A stretch of DNA of 64,000 bases from CATOSP01 sp965237775 (GTDB lineage Bacteria; Chloroflexota; Dehalococcoidia; Lucifugimonadales; UBA3495): the NCBI GenBank assembly GCA_965237775.1, contig OZ250155.1:3906001-3970000 (forward strand), given 5' to 3'. The position numbers were made by a program, and so were the translations under genes. The first letter of the stretch is position 1. The number at the start of each line of letters is the position of its first letter. The notes beneath the pieces were generated by a model that saw only the letters and a list, made by a program, of their open reading frames with translations, was not told where the DNA came from and did no database searches. This document shows positions 17,231 to 26,288 of the stretch, piece by piece.

Positions 17231-17925
17231 CCGGACTCCACCAAGCTCAGGACTTCCTCCAAGTAAGCGATCTTCACCCCGCGCCAGTCCTCCCGGTCGC
17301 CCCTATTCGTGTCGTAAGGCGCCCGGATCAGCACGGAGTTCATACCCACGCTCGAGGCCCCCGTCAACTCACCGCTGCCACCGTCGCCTACATACAGACA
17401 ATTCCCGGGGGAGACGCCAAGGCGGTCACAAACCAGTTGATAGATGCAAGGGTCGGGCTTCCTCAGGCCAACCTCACAAGAGAGGACCGCCACGTCTATC
17501 AACGGAGCCATCTGAGTGCGAGGCCAATTCTCAGCGTCCTCGAGTACGCAATCGCTTATCAGCCCGGTTTTGTGTCCTGTGTCCTTCAGCCGCACCAGGG
17601 TGGCGATGGTGTCGGGCCGAGGGGAGACGACAGTCCGGAAGTATTCATGGCGAATTCCCAAAGCTCGCCCGATCCCTTCCGGACGCGCTGGGACCTCAGC
17701 GCGTAGGCAGATGGACTGGAGATATTCCTCCATCGTCGCGTAGGCGCCAATGTAACGCTCATCCTCGGTTTCGGTCCACACCTGCCGATACGCCGGATAA
17801 TCAATGCCCAGCGCATCGGCCACACTAAGCATCATGCTATCCCAACCACCGGTCCCATCCCCCAGGTAGGCCGGGTTATCGACCAGGGTCCCGAACAGGT
17901 CGAAGATTACCGCGTCGTATCGCAT
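17227..17925 (-). CDS. HAD-superfamily hydrolase
   Basis: The 232-residue protein starts at ATG 17925. Motif I is DAVIFDLFGTLVDN with nucleophile Asp in D-L-F-G-T; motif II is LISDC; the motif III Lys is in GLRKPDPCIYQ; motif IV is YVGDGGSGELTGA. The cap region has the size of a subfamily I hydrolase, so it is probably a phosphatase or dehalogenase-like enzyme on a small metabolite. In motif I the second position after the nucleophile is Phe instead of Asp (D-L-F-G rather than D-x-D-G), a change found in haloacid dehalogenases and some phosphatases. It is likely cotranscribed with the SGNH hydrolase 16 bp upstream. Confidence 0.85.
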   Translation of the reverse strand: MRYDAVIFDLFGTLVDNPAYLGDGTGGWDSMMLSVADALGIDYPAYRQVWTETEDERYIGAYATMEEYLQSICLRAEVPARPEGIGRALGIRHEYFRTVVSPRPDTIATLVRLKDTGHKTGLISDCVLEDAENWPRTQMAPLIDVAVLSCEVGLRKPDPCIYQLVCDRLGVSPGNCLYVGDGGSGELTGASSVGMNSVLIRAPYDTNRGDREDWRGVKIAYLEEVLSLVESG

Positions 17926-17941
17926 TGCGATTCTTAAACCT

Positions 17942-18973
17942 CTATCCCACCGCCGCCTTCTGAGCGCTGACGAAGAACTTGCTGGCCACCTTCTCCACGA
18001 AGTTCCGCCCCATGATCTTGTAACCCTCGGCGTTGGGGTGAAGGTCGTCGGGTAGCAGGTGTGCCAGGTCCGGGCCAAAGATGTCCAAGCCGTCGACGTA
18101 ATGCAGGTTGGAATCGCCTCGGCCCTTCATAGCCTGGACAGCCTCCGCAACCTCTTGGCGCATGTCCACCAGCGTAAAGCCCACCGCGTTGGGACCCGTC
18201 TCCCTAGGTGGCGAGAAGATGGGTGACACCACTACGAACGGAGTGTCAGGGTGCTTCTCCCGGACGATGTGGACGAAGCCAATAATGGCCGCCTGGAAGG
18301 TGCGTGTATTCATGCTGCCGGAGTTGTGGACGTTGATCCCCACCTTAATCGAAAGAAAGTCGGCCGGCAGCCCTCGTATCATGCGTGCGACCATCGGCTC
18401 CAGGTGGCAGTTGCCTCCATAACCCAGGCATGTCAGATTGTAATCTGACTGGCGCGCCGCCACCGCGGGCCATGTAAAGCTGGGACTCTCGGCAGTCCTG
18501 CAGTGGGTGATGGAACTGCCGTAGGTGATCCACTTGGGCCGAGTGTCCTCGTAGGGCGCAATAGAGGCGCCGTCCGAAAACTCCAGGCCCCGCAACCGGA
18601 ATTCCCCATGCTGCGGCAGCCAAAGCTCGATGAGCTTTTCGCCCGATGGTAGTCCTTCAAACCGGAAGCTCGACTGCCCTTCAAGCGGCAGCGAGCCCTG
18701 GAACTGCCCATCGCAATACAGGTCGATGCCACTGGCCTCATCCGCAAGCGGCGGTGGAATCTCCACTGAGCCCGCCAACACCTGGGTGTCGCTGTGGCAT
18801 GAAATCCTGACCCCGGCGGGCATGGCTGCCCGGTCTCGCATTGCGTCAGGGGGAAAAAGCGAACGGTCGTCGAAGGGGATGCGCCAAGGCATCCTCCACT
18901 GGTCCGTGTCATCGAAGGAAATTGCGCCCTGCCAATTGAGCCTCGCATCGTCGGGTCGTACTTGTTGGGCCAT
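17942..18973 (-). CDS. SGNH/GDSL-type hydrolase with N-terminal beta domain
   Basis: The 343-residue protein starts at ATG 18973 behind AGGAGG. Residues about 50-140 look like a beta-sandwich accessory domain. The hydrolase domain follows with block I YGSSIT (nucleophile probably Ser154), block II GYGGNCH, block III KVGINVHN and the Asp/His pair in PDDLHPNAEGY (Asp309, His312). Proteins of this layout are esterases or acetyl-xylan/carbohydrate esterases. No signal peptide is visible. It is followed directly by the HAD gene on the same strand. Confidence 0.85.
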   Translation of the reverse strand: MAQQVRPDDARLNWQGAISFDDTDQWRMPWRIPFDDRSLFPPDAMRDRAAMPAGVRISCHSDTQVLAGSVEIPPPLADEASGIDLYCDGQFQGSLPLEGQSSFRFEGLPSGEKLIELWLPQHGEFRLRGLEFSDGASIAPYEDTRPKWITYGSSITHCRTAESPSFTWPAVAARQSDYNLTCLGYGGNCHLEPMVARMIRGLPADFLSIKVGINVHNSGSMNTRTFQAAIIGFVHIVREKHPDTPFVVVSPIFSPPRETGPNAVGFTLVDMRQEVAEAVQAMKGRGDSNLHYVDGLDIFGPDLAHLLPDDLHPNAEGYKIMGRNFVEKVASKFFVSAQKAAVG

Positions 18974-19053
18974 CTCGTAGTCCTCCTAATGGGAAACTTC
19001 GCTTCTGTTGCCCACCAGTTTACCGGGTTACGCCGCCTCCAACCACCCATAAA

Positions 19054-19089
19054 CAGGAAGGCCCCGGCACGAACTCCGGGGCCTTCCTG
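19054..19089 (-). terminator. Strong hairpin terminator after the peptide-transporter lipoprotein
   Basis: A perfect 14-bp stem (CAGGAAGGCCCCGG / CCGGGGCCTTCCTG) with an 8-nt loop lies 38 nt after the stop of the lipoprotein gene on the minus strand. Confidence 0.75.
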
Positions 19090-19127
19090 ATGATTTCCGC
19101 GGTCTGCATGATCACCGACGCTCGAGA

Positions 19128-19619
19128 TTAGCAGTCTACCTCGATCTGGGTTTGGTCCTTGGCGATGATTACCGGATTATCTTGGAACATCTCGACCGTG
19201 CCCGTCACGCAAATCGTCTTGCCTGTATAGAATGTCCTGAATTCGGAGGGAAAGTTCTTGCTGTCCTCCCGCCAGATCAGCACCGCGGTGGTATCGGGGG
19301 TCTTGAGGTCGGAAACTTTGGAGCCCATCGACATGGCTGCGGTCAGGTCGAAGAGGAGAAGGGTTGGCTTCCCGGACCCGGAACCTGTGACTCGAATATA
19401 ATCGGCTACAGTGCCCTGAACGGTCACGTCCTGGTCTATGTGCTCTGCCATTCTAGCAGCCGGCACGTATCCGGCGGCCACAGCCGCTTCCTCTGCTTTC
19501 GCCGCTTCCTCGGACTGGGCGGCGCTGGATCCCGCCCCACCACCGCAGGCGACCATAGCCATCAAAGTAATCAGGGCTGCCAGAACCAACACACATGACT
19601 TCTCAGTTTGCATCCTCAT
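19128..19619 (-). CDS. OB-fold-like lipoprotein
   Basis: The protein has about 163 residues. A hydrophobic signal ends in the lipobox M-V-A-C-G, so it is probably exported and lipid-anchored. After a short Ala/Glu-rich linker, the domain has HIDQDVTVQGTVADYIR, LLLFDLTAAMSMGSKVSDL and FYTGKTICVTGTVEMFQDNPVIIAKD. This pattern is like bacterial OB-fold (tRNA-binding-like/BOF) domains. ATGs at 19619 and 19613 are both possible. It is last in a run with the two permease genes, 31 bp after the second. Its role is unknown; it may be an accessory of the transporter. Confidence 0.7.
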   Translation of the reverse strand: MRMQTEKSCVLVLAALITLMAMVACGGGAGSSAAQSEEAAKAEEAAVAAGYVPAARMAEHIDQDVTVQGTVADYIRVTGSGSGKPTLLLFDLTAAMSMGSKVSDLKTPDTTAVLIWREDSKNFPSEFRTFYTGKTICVTGTVEMFQDNPVIIAKDQTQIEVDC

Positions 19620-19650
19620 CCGCCGATGCCTCAAACGTCGATCCACCTCT

Positions 19651-20607
19651 TTAGTCTGTCCCTCTCAGGCGCGGGTCCAAAACGTCTCGCAGCGCGTCCC
19701 CCAAAACGTTCCAAGAGAACACCACGACGAATATTGCCAGCCCGGGGAACACCGCCAACCAGGGGGCCAGGCTCACGTACTGCCTGGTCGCTCCGCTGAG
19801 CATACCGCCCCAGGACGGAGTATCTATGGGGCTACCCACTCCCAGGAAACTCAGTCCAGCCTCGGAGATTATCGCCCCGCCAATGTAGAATGTGAATACG
19901 ACCAGGTACAGGGCGAAAATGTTAGGAATGATGTGCCTCAGAATTATGCGCCAGTTTCCGGCGCCTACGGCCCGGGCCGCCAGGACGTAGTCCATCTCTA
20001 TAATTGCCAGGGACTGGGACCGGACGATTCGCGCCGTGCTCGGTACGAACGCCACGGTCAGAGCGATAACCACGTTGTGCACCGACGCCCCTAAAGCGGA
20101 CATGATGGCGATGGCCAGAATAAGGCCCGGAAACGCCATCATGGCGTCCACGACCCGTTGAACTGCCAAGTCTACCTTTCCCCCTAATTGGACGCTGGCC
20201 ACGCCCAGAATGAGGCCCATTGAAGAACCCAGGAAAGCCGACGCAACACCCACGTACAGAGAGACCCGCGCACCGTGAATAACACGGCTGAAGACGTCCC
20301 GGCCCAAATGGTCGCCTCCGAACCAATGTTCAGCGGAAGGGTTTGCATACTGAGCGCCTGATTGCACGTTGGTCCGATACGGGTCGTGTGTGGATATGAC
20401 CCCCGCGAACGCAGCCAGGATCACCAAAATGATAGCGACCGTAGCCCCGAATGCGCCCAGGGGTTTACGCGTCGCAAAGTACACCACGTTTTGCAGCAGT
20501 GTACGCTTTGGCCTTAGCGTTATGACTACGCCAGGTTCAACTTGGACGAACTCACCGCCCCGTGCGGCTTCGCTTCCTCTATCCAGGCTCATATTTTCTC
20601 TCGCCAC
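19651..20607 (-). CDS. Peptide/nickel-type ABC transporter permease (DppC/OppC-like)
   Basis: The 318-residue membrane protein has a cytoplasmic N-terminus, an early helix (about 45-70), HDPYRTNVQSGAQYANPSAEHWFGGDHLGRDVFSR typical of the DppC N-region, and the cluster of helices ending in EAGLSFLGVGSP, the EAA-loop that contacts the ATPase. The C-terminal helix precedes NVLGDALRDVLDPRLRG, a hallmark of the family. It partners with the DppB-like protein 22 bp upstream and the solute-binding protein before that. No ATPase genes are adjacent. Confidence 0.9.
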   Translation of the reverse strand: MARENMSLDRGSEAARGGEFVQVEPGVVITLRPKRTLLQNVVYFATRKPLGAFGATVAIILVILAAFAGVISTHDPYRTNVQSGAQYANPSAEHWFGGDHLGRDVFSRVIHGARVSLYVGVASAFLGSSMGLILGVASVQLGGKVDLAVQRVVDAMMAFPGLILAIAIMSALGASVHNVVIALTVAFVPSTARIVRSQSLAIIEMDYVLAARAVGAGNWRIILRHIIPNIFALYLVVFTFYIGGAIISEAGLSFLGVGSPIDTPSWGGMLSGATRQYVSLAPWLAVFPGLAIFVVVFSWNVLGDALRDVLDPRLRGTD

Positions 20608-20629
20608 GACTCCGGATCGTAAATCTACC

Positions 20630-21601
20630 CTAGCTGTAGCGGATTCGGGGATCTAGCCAGGCGTACAGCAGGTCGGCAAACAGGTTCATTACCAGCACAG
20701 TGACGGCGATCACCAACACCACGGCCTGAATCATTGGAAAGTCGCGGTTCCCGATGCTGTCAATCAATAGCTTACCCATGCCAGGCACCAGGAATATAGT
20801 CTCAATGATTACCGTGCCTGAAATGAGTCGCCCCAATTCAAAGCCGAACAGCGTGACCACCGGCAGCAAGGCGTTTCTCAGCGCATGACGGTAAATGATC
20901 ACCCGTTCCGCAAGACCCTTGGAGCGGGCGGTCCGGATATAGTCCTCCCGCAGCACTTCCAGCATGGCCGACCGGGTGATGCGGGCGATAAACGCCATAT
21001 TTGAAGTCCCCAGAGCTATGGCCGGGAAAATAAGCTGCTGGAAGTTGATCCACGGATCGTTCCATGCCTTTTCGTAGGCCAACGGCGGGGCCCATTGGAA
21101 AATGAGGACCAAAAAGAAGATGGTCATCACCGCTACCCAGAAGTTGGGCAGCGCAATGCCAAGAAGGGTGACAATCCTTGCCGCATAGTCGGAGACACTG
21201 TCCTGCTTTATCGCCGACAGAACTCCCAGGGGCACCGCCACGACAGAGGCCAGTATCAGGGACATGAGGGCCAACTCGACGGTCGTGGGAATCCGGTCCT
21301 TCAGATAGTAAGTGACCTGAGGTCGTCCTTCATAAAAGTAAGAGTCACCCAGGTTTCCTTTGAGCATGTTGCCGACCCACGTCCCGTACTGGACGTAAAT
21401 AGGCCGGTCGGTGCCCAGTTTGGCCCGCAGTTTGGCTAGTTTTGCCTCGGTGAGGTTATCGGCTGCGCCATCCTCCCCCTCGCCCAGAATGATGAGCGCG
21501 GGGTCTCCCGGCACGATTCGCATGATGACGAACACGGCGACCGTCACCAGGAACATCGTGGGGACAAAGAGAAGGGCCCTTTTTGCTACGTAGGTTTTCA
21601 T
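20630..21601 (-). CDS. Peptide/nickel-type ABC transporter permease (DppB/OppB-like)
   Basis: The 323-residue integral membrane protein begins with KRALLFVPTMFLVTVAVFVIMRIVPGDPA, the standard DppB first helix. It has the periplasmic loop LGTDRPIYVQYGTWVGNMLKGNLGDSY and the C-terminal LFADLLYAWLDPRIRYS. It pairs with the DppC-like gene downstream. The gap to the solute-binding gene upstream holds a hairpin that may lower expression of the permeases relative to the binding protein. Confidence 0.9.
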   Translation of the reverse strand: MKTYVAKRALLFVPTMFLVTVAVFVIMRIVPGDPALIILGEGEDGAADNLTEAKLAKLRAKLGTDRPIYVQYGTWVGNMLKGNLGDSYFYEGRPQVTYYLKDRIPTTVELALMSLILASVVAVPLGVLSAIKQDSVSDYAARIVTLLGIALPNFWVAVMTIFFLVLIFQWAPPLAYEKAWNDPWINFQQLIFPAIALGTSNMAFIARITRSAMLEVLREDYIRTARSKGLAERVIIYRHALRNALLPVVTLFGFELGRLISGTVIIETIFLVPGMGKLLIDSIGNRDFPMIQAVVLVIAVTVLVMNLFADLLYAWLDPRIRYS

Positions 21602-21638
21602 ACGGTGGCGCCCTTAAGCTTGAGGGGTAACCATGAAA

Positions 21639-21677
21639 GGCAGTCCGGCCCGGCGCTGCCGCCGAACCCGGACTGCC
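21639..21677 (-). terminator. Intercistronic hairpin between solute-binding and permease genes
   Basis: The arms GGCAGTCCGG (21639-21648) and CCGGACTGCC (21668-21677) enclose a 19-nt GC-rich loop. Partial termination or mRNA stabilisation here would favour the binding protein. Confidence 0.5.
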
Positions 21678-21701
21678 GGTTCCCCTGGTTGGTGGAGTGG
21701 G

Positions 21702-23534
21702 TCAGCAAGCGGGGTCGCACCAGATGTGCTCCCACTTCTTGCCCCATTCCTCAAAGTGATAGTTCTGAATCCTGTGTTCTACGGCCCAGTTACGGAGGCC
21801 CCAGTAAATCGGGAAGTTGGCGCTGCCCTCTTCCTGAGCGATCCTCGCCATTTCGTGGACCATCGCCTTCCGCTTTTCCAGGTCTGTTTCCTGTTGCTGC
21901 TCGTAGTACAGGTCCTCAATGGCGGTAATGGTCCAGAACTTGCCCCTTCCGCCGCCGAGCCACTGGGGAAGGGTGCCGCGCACCCACTTGACCATGAGGG
22001 AGTCGGGGTCGACGAAGTGGAACCCGTGGCCCTGCACGATCATCTGAAAGTCTCCGGCCCAGTAGGCGTCAAAGCCCGCGCCGGCTTCCATCACGCGAAT
22101 TTCGATGTCCCAACCGAATCTATCCTGCAACTGTTCCTTGACCAGGACGGCCTGGTCCGGGTAGCCGCAGCAATTGCGGGCGGTAATCTGGATGGGAATG
22201 CCTCCGGGAACACCGGCTTCCGTAAGAAGGCGCTTGGCCTCGACCAAGTCGTCAGGGTGTTTCGCTCCGTCTAGTTCCCGGTAGCCAGGCATGTTGGCGT
22301 ATTCTTCACCAGTGCGGCTGAACCAGAAACCTTCCGGAATCATGTAGCCCATCGTGTCCATGCCGCCGCTCGTCGCCTCAATTATGGGTTGACGGTGCAA
22401 CGCCAGATGGATCGCCTGGCGAACGTTCGGGTCGTCGAAGGGGGCCCTGGTTGTGTTGACACTGACAGCCCTGCACCCTACCGGCCCGCCGAAATGGATG
22501 GAGAGATTGTCCATCTCCTCGTCGAGCTTCTGGGCCTCCAACGCCGTCAAATTGGTGATCCAGTTGCACATCAGGATCTGCCCGGTCTTGTAGGCGGCAA
22601 TGGCGCGGCCCGCGTCGGTGATGATGAAGTGTTTCATCCCATTGATGTAGGGCCTGCCCGGCTTCCAGTAATCCTCGTTCTTGGCGTATTCGACCGAAAC
22701 GCCGCTAACGTAATCCACGAACTTGAAAGCCCCGGAGCCGTTCATGGCGCTCAGGTCCCGGCCGCCCTGGACAATGCCATCCTCGACGACGGTCTTGTAG
22801 GACTGCACCGCGTTGGTCTCGACGGCCAGGGCGGCGAGGAAAGCCGCCGCCGGGAACTTGGTCTTAATTTCGACGGTGAAGTCGTCGATCTCCCTGGTGG
22901 CGCCGGTGTCAACATAGAGCTCAGTGTTCACCGTGGATGATGTTGACCGACCCTCCAGTACCTCGAACTGGTCCGGGTTGACCATGCTTTCCATGGCGAA
23001 CCAAATGTCCTTGGAGGTGACGGGATTCCCGTCCCACCACTTGGCGTCCTCGTTCAAGTGGAAGGTGTAGGTCATCCCATCGGGGGCGACGTCCCAGGAC
23101 GTGCAAAGGTCGCAGCGGATGTCGGTCGTGTCGTCGGTCTCGGGGTTGTACTCCACCAACAGGTTCATCATGGGAGAGAGGTTCATGTTTAGGATGGACG
23201 ACTGGTGGACCAGCCGCTGCCGAACGTCGGCGTACTGCTGCATGTTGATGAACCCGCCGGGTTTGGCCGACGTATCCGGAGTGGCTGTAGGTCCTGGAGT
23301 GGCCGTGACGACAACTGCCACTTCCTTGGAGACCTCCTTCACAACCTCTTTGACAACCTCTTTCTCTACTTCCTTGACCACTTCCTTTTCTACTTCTTTG
23401 ATGACTTCGACCTCTTTGACAACCTCCCGTACTTCCGGCTCGGTCGCGCCACCACATCCAACGATAAATACCGCGAGTAGTACTATGGGCGTCAGCACCA
23501 AGGCCCTGGGTCTAGTAAACCACCGAAATGACAT
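21702..23534 (-). CDS. Peptide-type ABC transporter solute-binding lipoprotein (SBP family 5) with Lys-Glu-Val stalk
   Basis: The 610-residue protein has a lipobox F-I-V-G-C (Cys27). Residues about 35-70 are repeats of E-V-V-K-E-V-E-K, a charged helix typical of Chloroflexota solute-binding lipoproteins, followed by a Thr-Pro linker. The mature domain has the family 5 features: SWDVAPDGMTYTFHLNEDAKWWDGNPVTSKDIWFA, a YMIPEGFWFSRTGEEY segment and DDPNVRQAIHLALHRQPII. The ligand may be a peptide, nickel complex or other oligomer and cannot be told. It is the first gene of the transporter run. Confidence 0.9.
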   Translation of the reverse strand: MSFRWFTRPRALVLTPIVLLAVFIVGCGGATEPEVREVVKEVEVIKEVEKEVVKEVEKEVVKEVVKEVSKEVAVVVTATPGPTATPDTSAKPGGFINMQQYADVRQRLVHQSSILNMNLSPMMNLLVEYNPETDDTTDIRCDLCTSWDVAPDGMTYTFHLNEDAKWWDGNPVTSKDIWFAMESMVNPDQFEVLEGRSTSSTVNTELYVDTGATREIDDFTVEIKTKFPAAAFLAALAVETNAVQSYKTVVEDGIVQGGRDLSAMNGSGAFKFVDYVSGVSVEYAKNEDYWKPGRPYINGMKHFIITDAGRAIAAYKTGQILMCNWITNLTALEAQKLDEEMDNLSIHFGGPVGCRAVSVNTTRAPFDDPNVRQAIHLALHRQPIIEATSGGMDTMGYMIPEGFWFSRTGEEYANMPGYRELDGAKHPDDLVEAKRLLTEAGVPGGIPIQITARNCCGYPDQAVLVKEQLQDRFGWDIEIRVMEAGAGFDAYWAGDFQMIVQGHGFHFVDPDSLMVKWVRGTLPQWLGGGRGKFWTITAIEDLYYEQQQETDLEKRKAMVHEMARIAQEEGSANFPIYWGLRNWAVEHRIQNYHFEEWGKKWEHIWCDPAC

Positions 23535-23900
23535 ATCCGATCCTCCGCGTCTTTCAGATTGAGTGAACCAAATTCCCCATTTGCCACATCCGTTCTTGGG
23601 ACGTCAGGTCAAGATTCCGCTTTACGAAACGCTATCAACTTACATCGTGAATTTGGATTGTCTGACCGCGGCATTATACGGTCTCACGATATGCACACCG
23701 GTCCATCGTGGGATGCAACTGCGTACCGATCCAAGAGCCTGTAGAATATAGACGCTGGGTTTTGCCCTGTTAATAGACCGATCAAGGCTCGCTCCAGAAG
23801 AAAAACCCGGCCAAAGAGCTGCGCTCTCCAGGCCGGGTTTTGGTTGCCCATCGGGTTCCCGCAGATATGGATCACTGGGGAACTTGGCGTTAGCTTAACC
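23535..23900. other. Intergenic region between transporter and molybdenum hydroxylase genes (366 bp)
   Basis: It holds the upstream region of the solute-binding gene, with a TATAAT on the minus strand at 23673-23678 but no convincing -35, and at its other end the terminator of the hydroxylase gene. No coding frame is supported. Confidence 0.6.
23802..23841 (-). terminator. Rho-independent terminator of the molybdenum hydroxylase gene
   Basis: An 11-bp stem (AAAACCCGGCC / GGCCGGGTTTT) with an 18-nt loop is followed on the minus strand by T-rich sequence. It lies about 60 nt after the stop at 23901. Confidence 0.8.
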
Positions 23901-26222
23901 TCACTTACCCTGTTCCCACATGGTCTCCAGGATGGCTCCTGGCGACATGGGCAGCTTCACCATGCGCACCCCGATTGCGTCGCTGATGGCGTTTGCTATC
24001 GCCGCCATCGGAGGCACCAAGGGCACCTCTCCCGTGCCGCGCACGCCGAAGGGATGGCCGGGGTTGGGGACCTCGACGATCACCGTGTCCATCATCGGCA
24101 GGTCCAGGCTGGTGGGCATCCGGTAGTCCAGGAAACTGGAATTCATCATCTGGCCCTGGTCGTTAAAAAAGTATTCTTCGTTCAACGCCCAGCCGATGCC
24201 CTGTACCGCTCCGCCTTGCATCTGCCCTTCCACGTAGCTGGGATGGACCGCCTTGCCCGCATCCTGAATCGACGTGTAGCGGAGGATATCCACTTTACCC
24301 GTATCCGGGTCCACCTCGACGTCTACGATGTGCAGGGCGAAAGCGTTGCCCACGCCAGCCGGATTGGTGGTGCCACGTCCCACGATGGGACCTCCGGTGC
24401 CGTTCAGCCGCCGCGCCAGGGTCTTGAAGTCGGTCCTCAGTTCCGGGTCGCGCTTGTGCTGCAGGACGCCGCCGTCGTATTCCACGTCGTCGGCCTCGAC
24501 CTGCCAAATGCTGGCTGCCCGCTCGACCATCTGACGCTTGATGTCCACGGCAGCATCGTAGCAGGCAGTGCCCATCTTGAAGGTCACACCGCTTCCGCCG
24601 GCACCGGAGCTATAGCCGATGGAGTCGGTGTCGACCACGGCGGGCTTGACCTCTTCCACCGGGATGCCCAACACCTCTGCCACGTGCATCGCCATCGCGG
24701 CGCGGCTTCCACCGATGTCCGGGGAACCCTCCACCAGGCTGACGGTGCCGTCGGGGTTGACACTGGCCACCGCGCTGGCCGGGCCGGAGCCGTTGAACCA
24801 GGCGCCTGCCGCCACGCCCCGGCCGCGGTTGGGGCCCTCCAACGGTGCGGCCAAGTGGGAGTGCTGCTGGGCGGCCTGCAGGCATTCTTCAAACCCGATG
24901 CGCCGGAAGACTGGCCCGGTTGCCTGCCGGGTGCCTTCCTTGGCTGCGTTCCGCATCCGGAACTCCACCGGGTCCATCGATATCTTCTGGCAGATCTCGT
25001 CGATAACCGACTCGGCGGCGAAAGCTGCCGTGGGAGATCCAGGGGCCCGGTACGCCGCCGTCTTCTGGGTGTTGACCACCACGTCCACTCCCTCGACATA
25101 GGCATTGGCGATGTCATAGGGCGCGAGCATCGTCCGGCAGCCCGAAGGGACGGGCGAACCCGGGAACGCGCCCGCCAGGTAGACCAAGTGGGCTTCGGCG
25201 GCGGTGATCTTACCATCGTTCGTCGCGCCCATCTTCATCTTGATAACGCTGCCGGAAGTGGGCCCCGTGCCCTCGAACACCTCGGTCCGGGTCATTGTTA
25301 GCTTCACCGCCTGTCCGGCCTTGTGGGCGAGGGCCGCTGCGACCGGCTCCAGGTAGCAACCACCCTGTCCTTTCCCACCGAAGCCGCCGCCGATCTCCAT
25401 CGGGATTATCTTGACCTTGGACACGCTGATGCCCAGCACCACTGAAGTATGGTCGCGAAGGGCAAAATGGCCCTGGCTGCTGCACCAGATGGTCACGCTG
25501 TCGTCGGTGTTCCACTGGGCTGTTGCCGAATGCGGCTCGATATAGCCCTGATGAACGGGCTTGGTGGTAAACTCCCGCTCCACGATCACGTCGGCTTCCT
25601 GGAAACCCTTTTCCAAGTCTCCGGCGGTGAACTCGAACCTGTTGGCAACGTTCGAGCCGTTGGTCTCCTCTTCCGTACCCCAGCCGCCGGCCCGGGCGTT
25701 GGGACTCGCCCCGGTGACCAACCGTTCGTGAAGTAGGGCCGCGCCCTCTTTCGTTGCGTCCTCCACGGTCAGGACGGTAGGCAGCACCTCGAATTGCACG
25801 TCGAGGAGTTCCAACGCCTGTTCCGCAACGTGTTGGGACGTGGCCGCGATCGCCGCTATGGCATGGCCTTTGTATAGGGCTTTCTCCCTGGCCATAATGT
25901 TGCGGGTGTAGAAGCCGTAGTTGACCGTGCCGCCCTCTTCCTGGTCGGCCAACGCCGCGGAAACTTCAGGGAAGTCCGCCGCGGTGACCACGGCCTTCAC
26001 GCCGGGCAGGGCAAGCGCCCGAGTGGCGTCGATGCTCTTAATCCGCGCGTGGGGGTGGGGGCTCCGGTACAGCTTTCCGTAAAGCATCCCGGGTAAATTG
26101 ATATCAGCGGCGTACCGCGCCCGGCCCAGCACTTTGTCCGGCCCATCGTGGCGGATGGGGCGGGTGCCCACCACATCGTATTCGCCGGTGGCGAGGACGA
26201 TGTTTGGCTTGTAGTCCAACAT
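23901..26222 (-). CDS. Xanthine dehydrogenase-family molybdopterin-binding large subunit
   Basis: The 773-residue protein has the usual length and order of XdhA/CoxL-type subunits. The N-terminal domain contains GRARYAADINLPGMLYGKLYRSPHPHARI, the molybdopterin region has GGGFGGKGQGG and AYRAPGSPTAAFAAESVID, and the C-terminus has VRGTGEVPLVPPMAAIANAI, whose Glu is the catalytic base in the family. These enzymes hydroxylate purines, aldehydes or CO, with Fe-S and FAD subunits. Neither partner is next to it in this window, so it is an orphan large subunit or assembles with distant partners. The CO-dehydrogenase loop with the S-selanyl-Cys motif was not seen. The substrate is unknown. Confidence 0.9.
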   Translation of the reverse strand: MLDYKPNIVLATGEYDVVGTRPIRHDGPDKVLGRARYAADINLPGMLYGKLYRSPHPHARIKSIDATRALALPGVKAVVTAADFPEVSAALADQEEGGTVNYGFYTRNIMAREKALYKGHAIAAIAATSQHVAEQALELLDVQFEVLPTVLTVEDATKEGAALLHERLVTGASPNARAGGWGTEEETNGSNVANRFEFTAGDLEKGFQEADVIVEREFTTKPVHQGYIEPHSATAQWNTDDSVTIWCSSQGHFALRDHTSVVLGISVSKVKIIPMEIGGGFGGKGQGGCYLEPVAAALAHKAGQAVKLTMTRTEVFEGTGPTSGSVIKMKMGATNDGKITAAEAHLVYLAGAFPGSPVPSGCRTMLAPYDIANAYVEGVDVVVNTQKTAAYRAPGSPTAAFAAESVIDEICQKISMDPVEFRMRNAAKEGTRQATGPVFRRIGFEECLQAAQQHSHLAAPLEGPNRGRGVAAGAWFNGSGPASAVASVNPDGTVSLVEGSPDIGGSRAAMAMHVAEVLGIPVEEVKPAVVDTDSIGYSSGAGGSGVTFKMGTACYDAAVDIKRQMVERAASIWQVEADDVEYDGGVLQHKRDPELRTDFKTLARRLNGTGGPIVGRGTTNPAGVGNAFALHIVDVEVDPDTGKVDILRYTSIQDAGKAVHPSYVEGQMQGGAVQGIGWALNEEYFFNDQGQMMNSSFLDYRMPTSLDLPMMDTVIVEVPNPGHPFGVRGTGEVPLVPPMAAIANAISDAIGVRMVKLPMSPGAILETMWEQGK

Positions 26223-26288
26223 ATTCTCCCTCCGTCCGTGTCAAATCTTCCTGGGATAAAGGATTCCCAAATTACGGCCAATTGCCGC

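Noticed and set aside
23844..25301. 485-codon plus-strand open frame over the molybdenum hydroxylase gene
   Set aside because: It is antisense to a clear XdhA/CoxL-type gene with conserved motifs. No family similarity and His/Gly-rich composition typical of a shadow frame.
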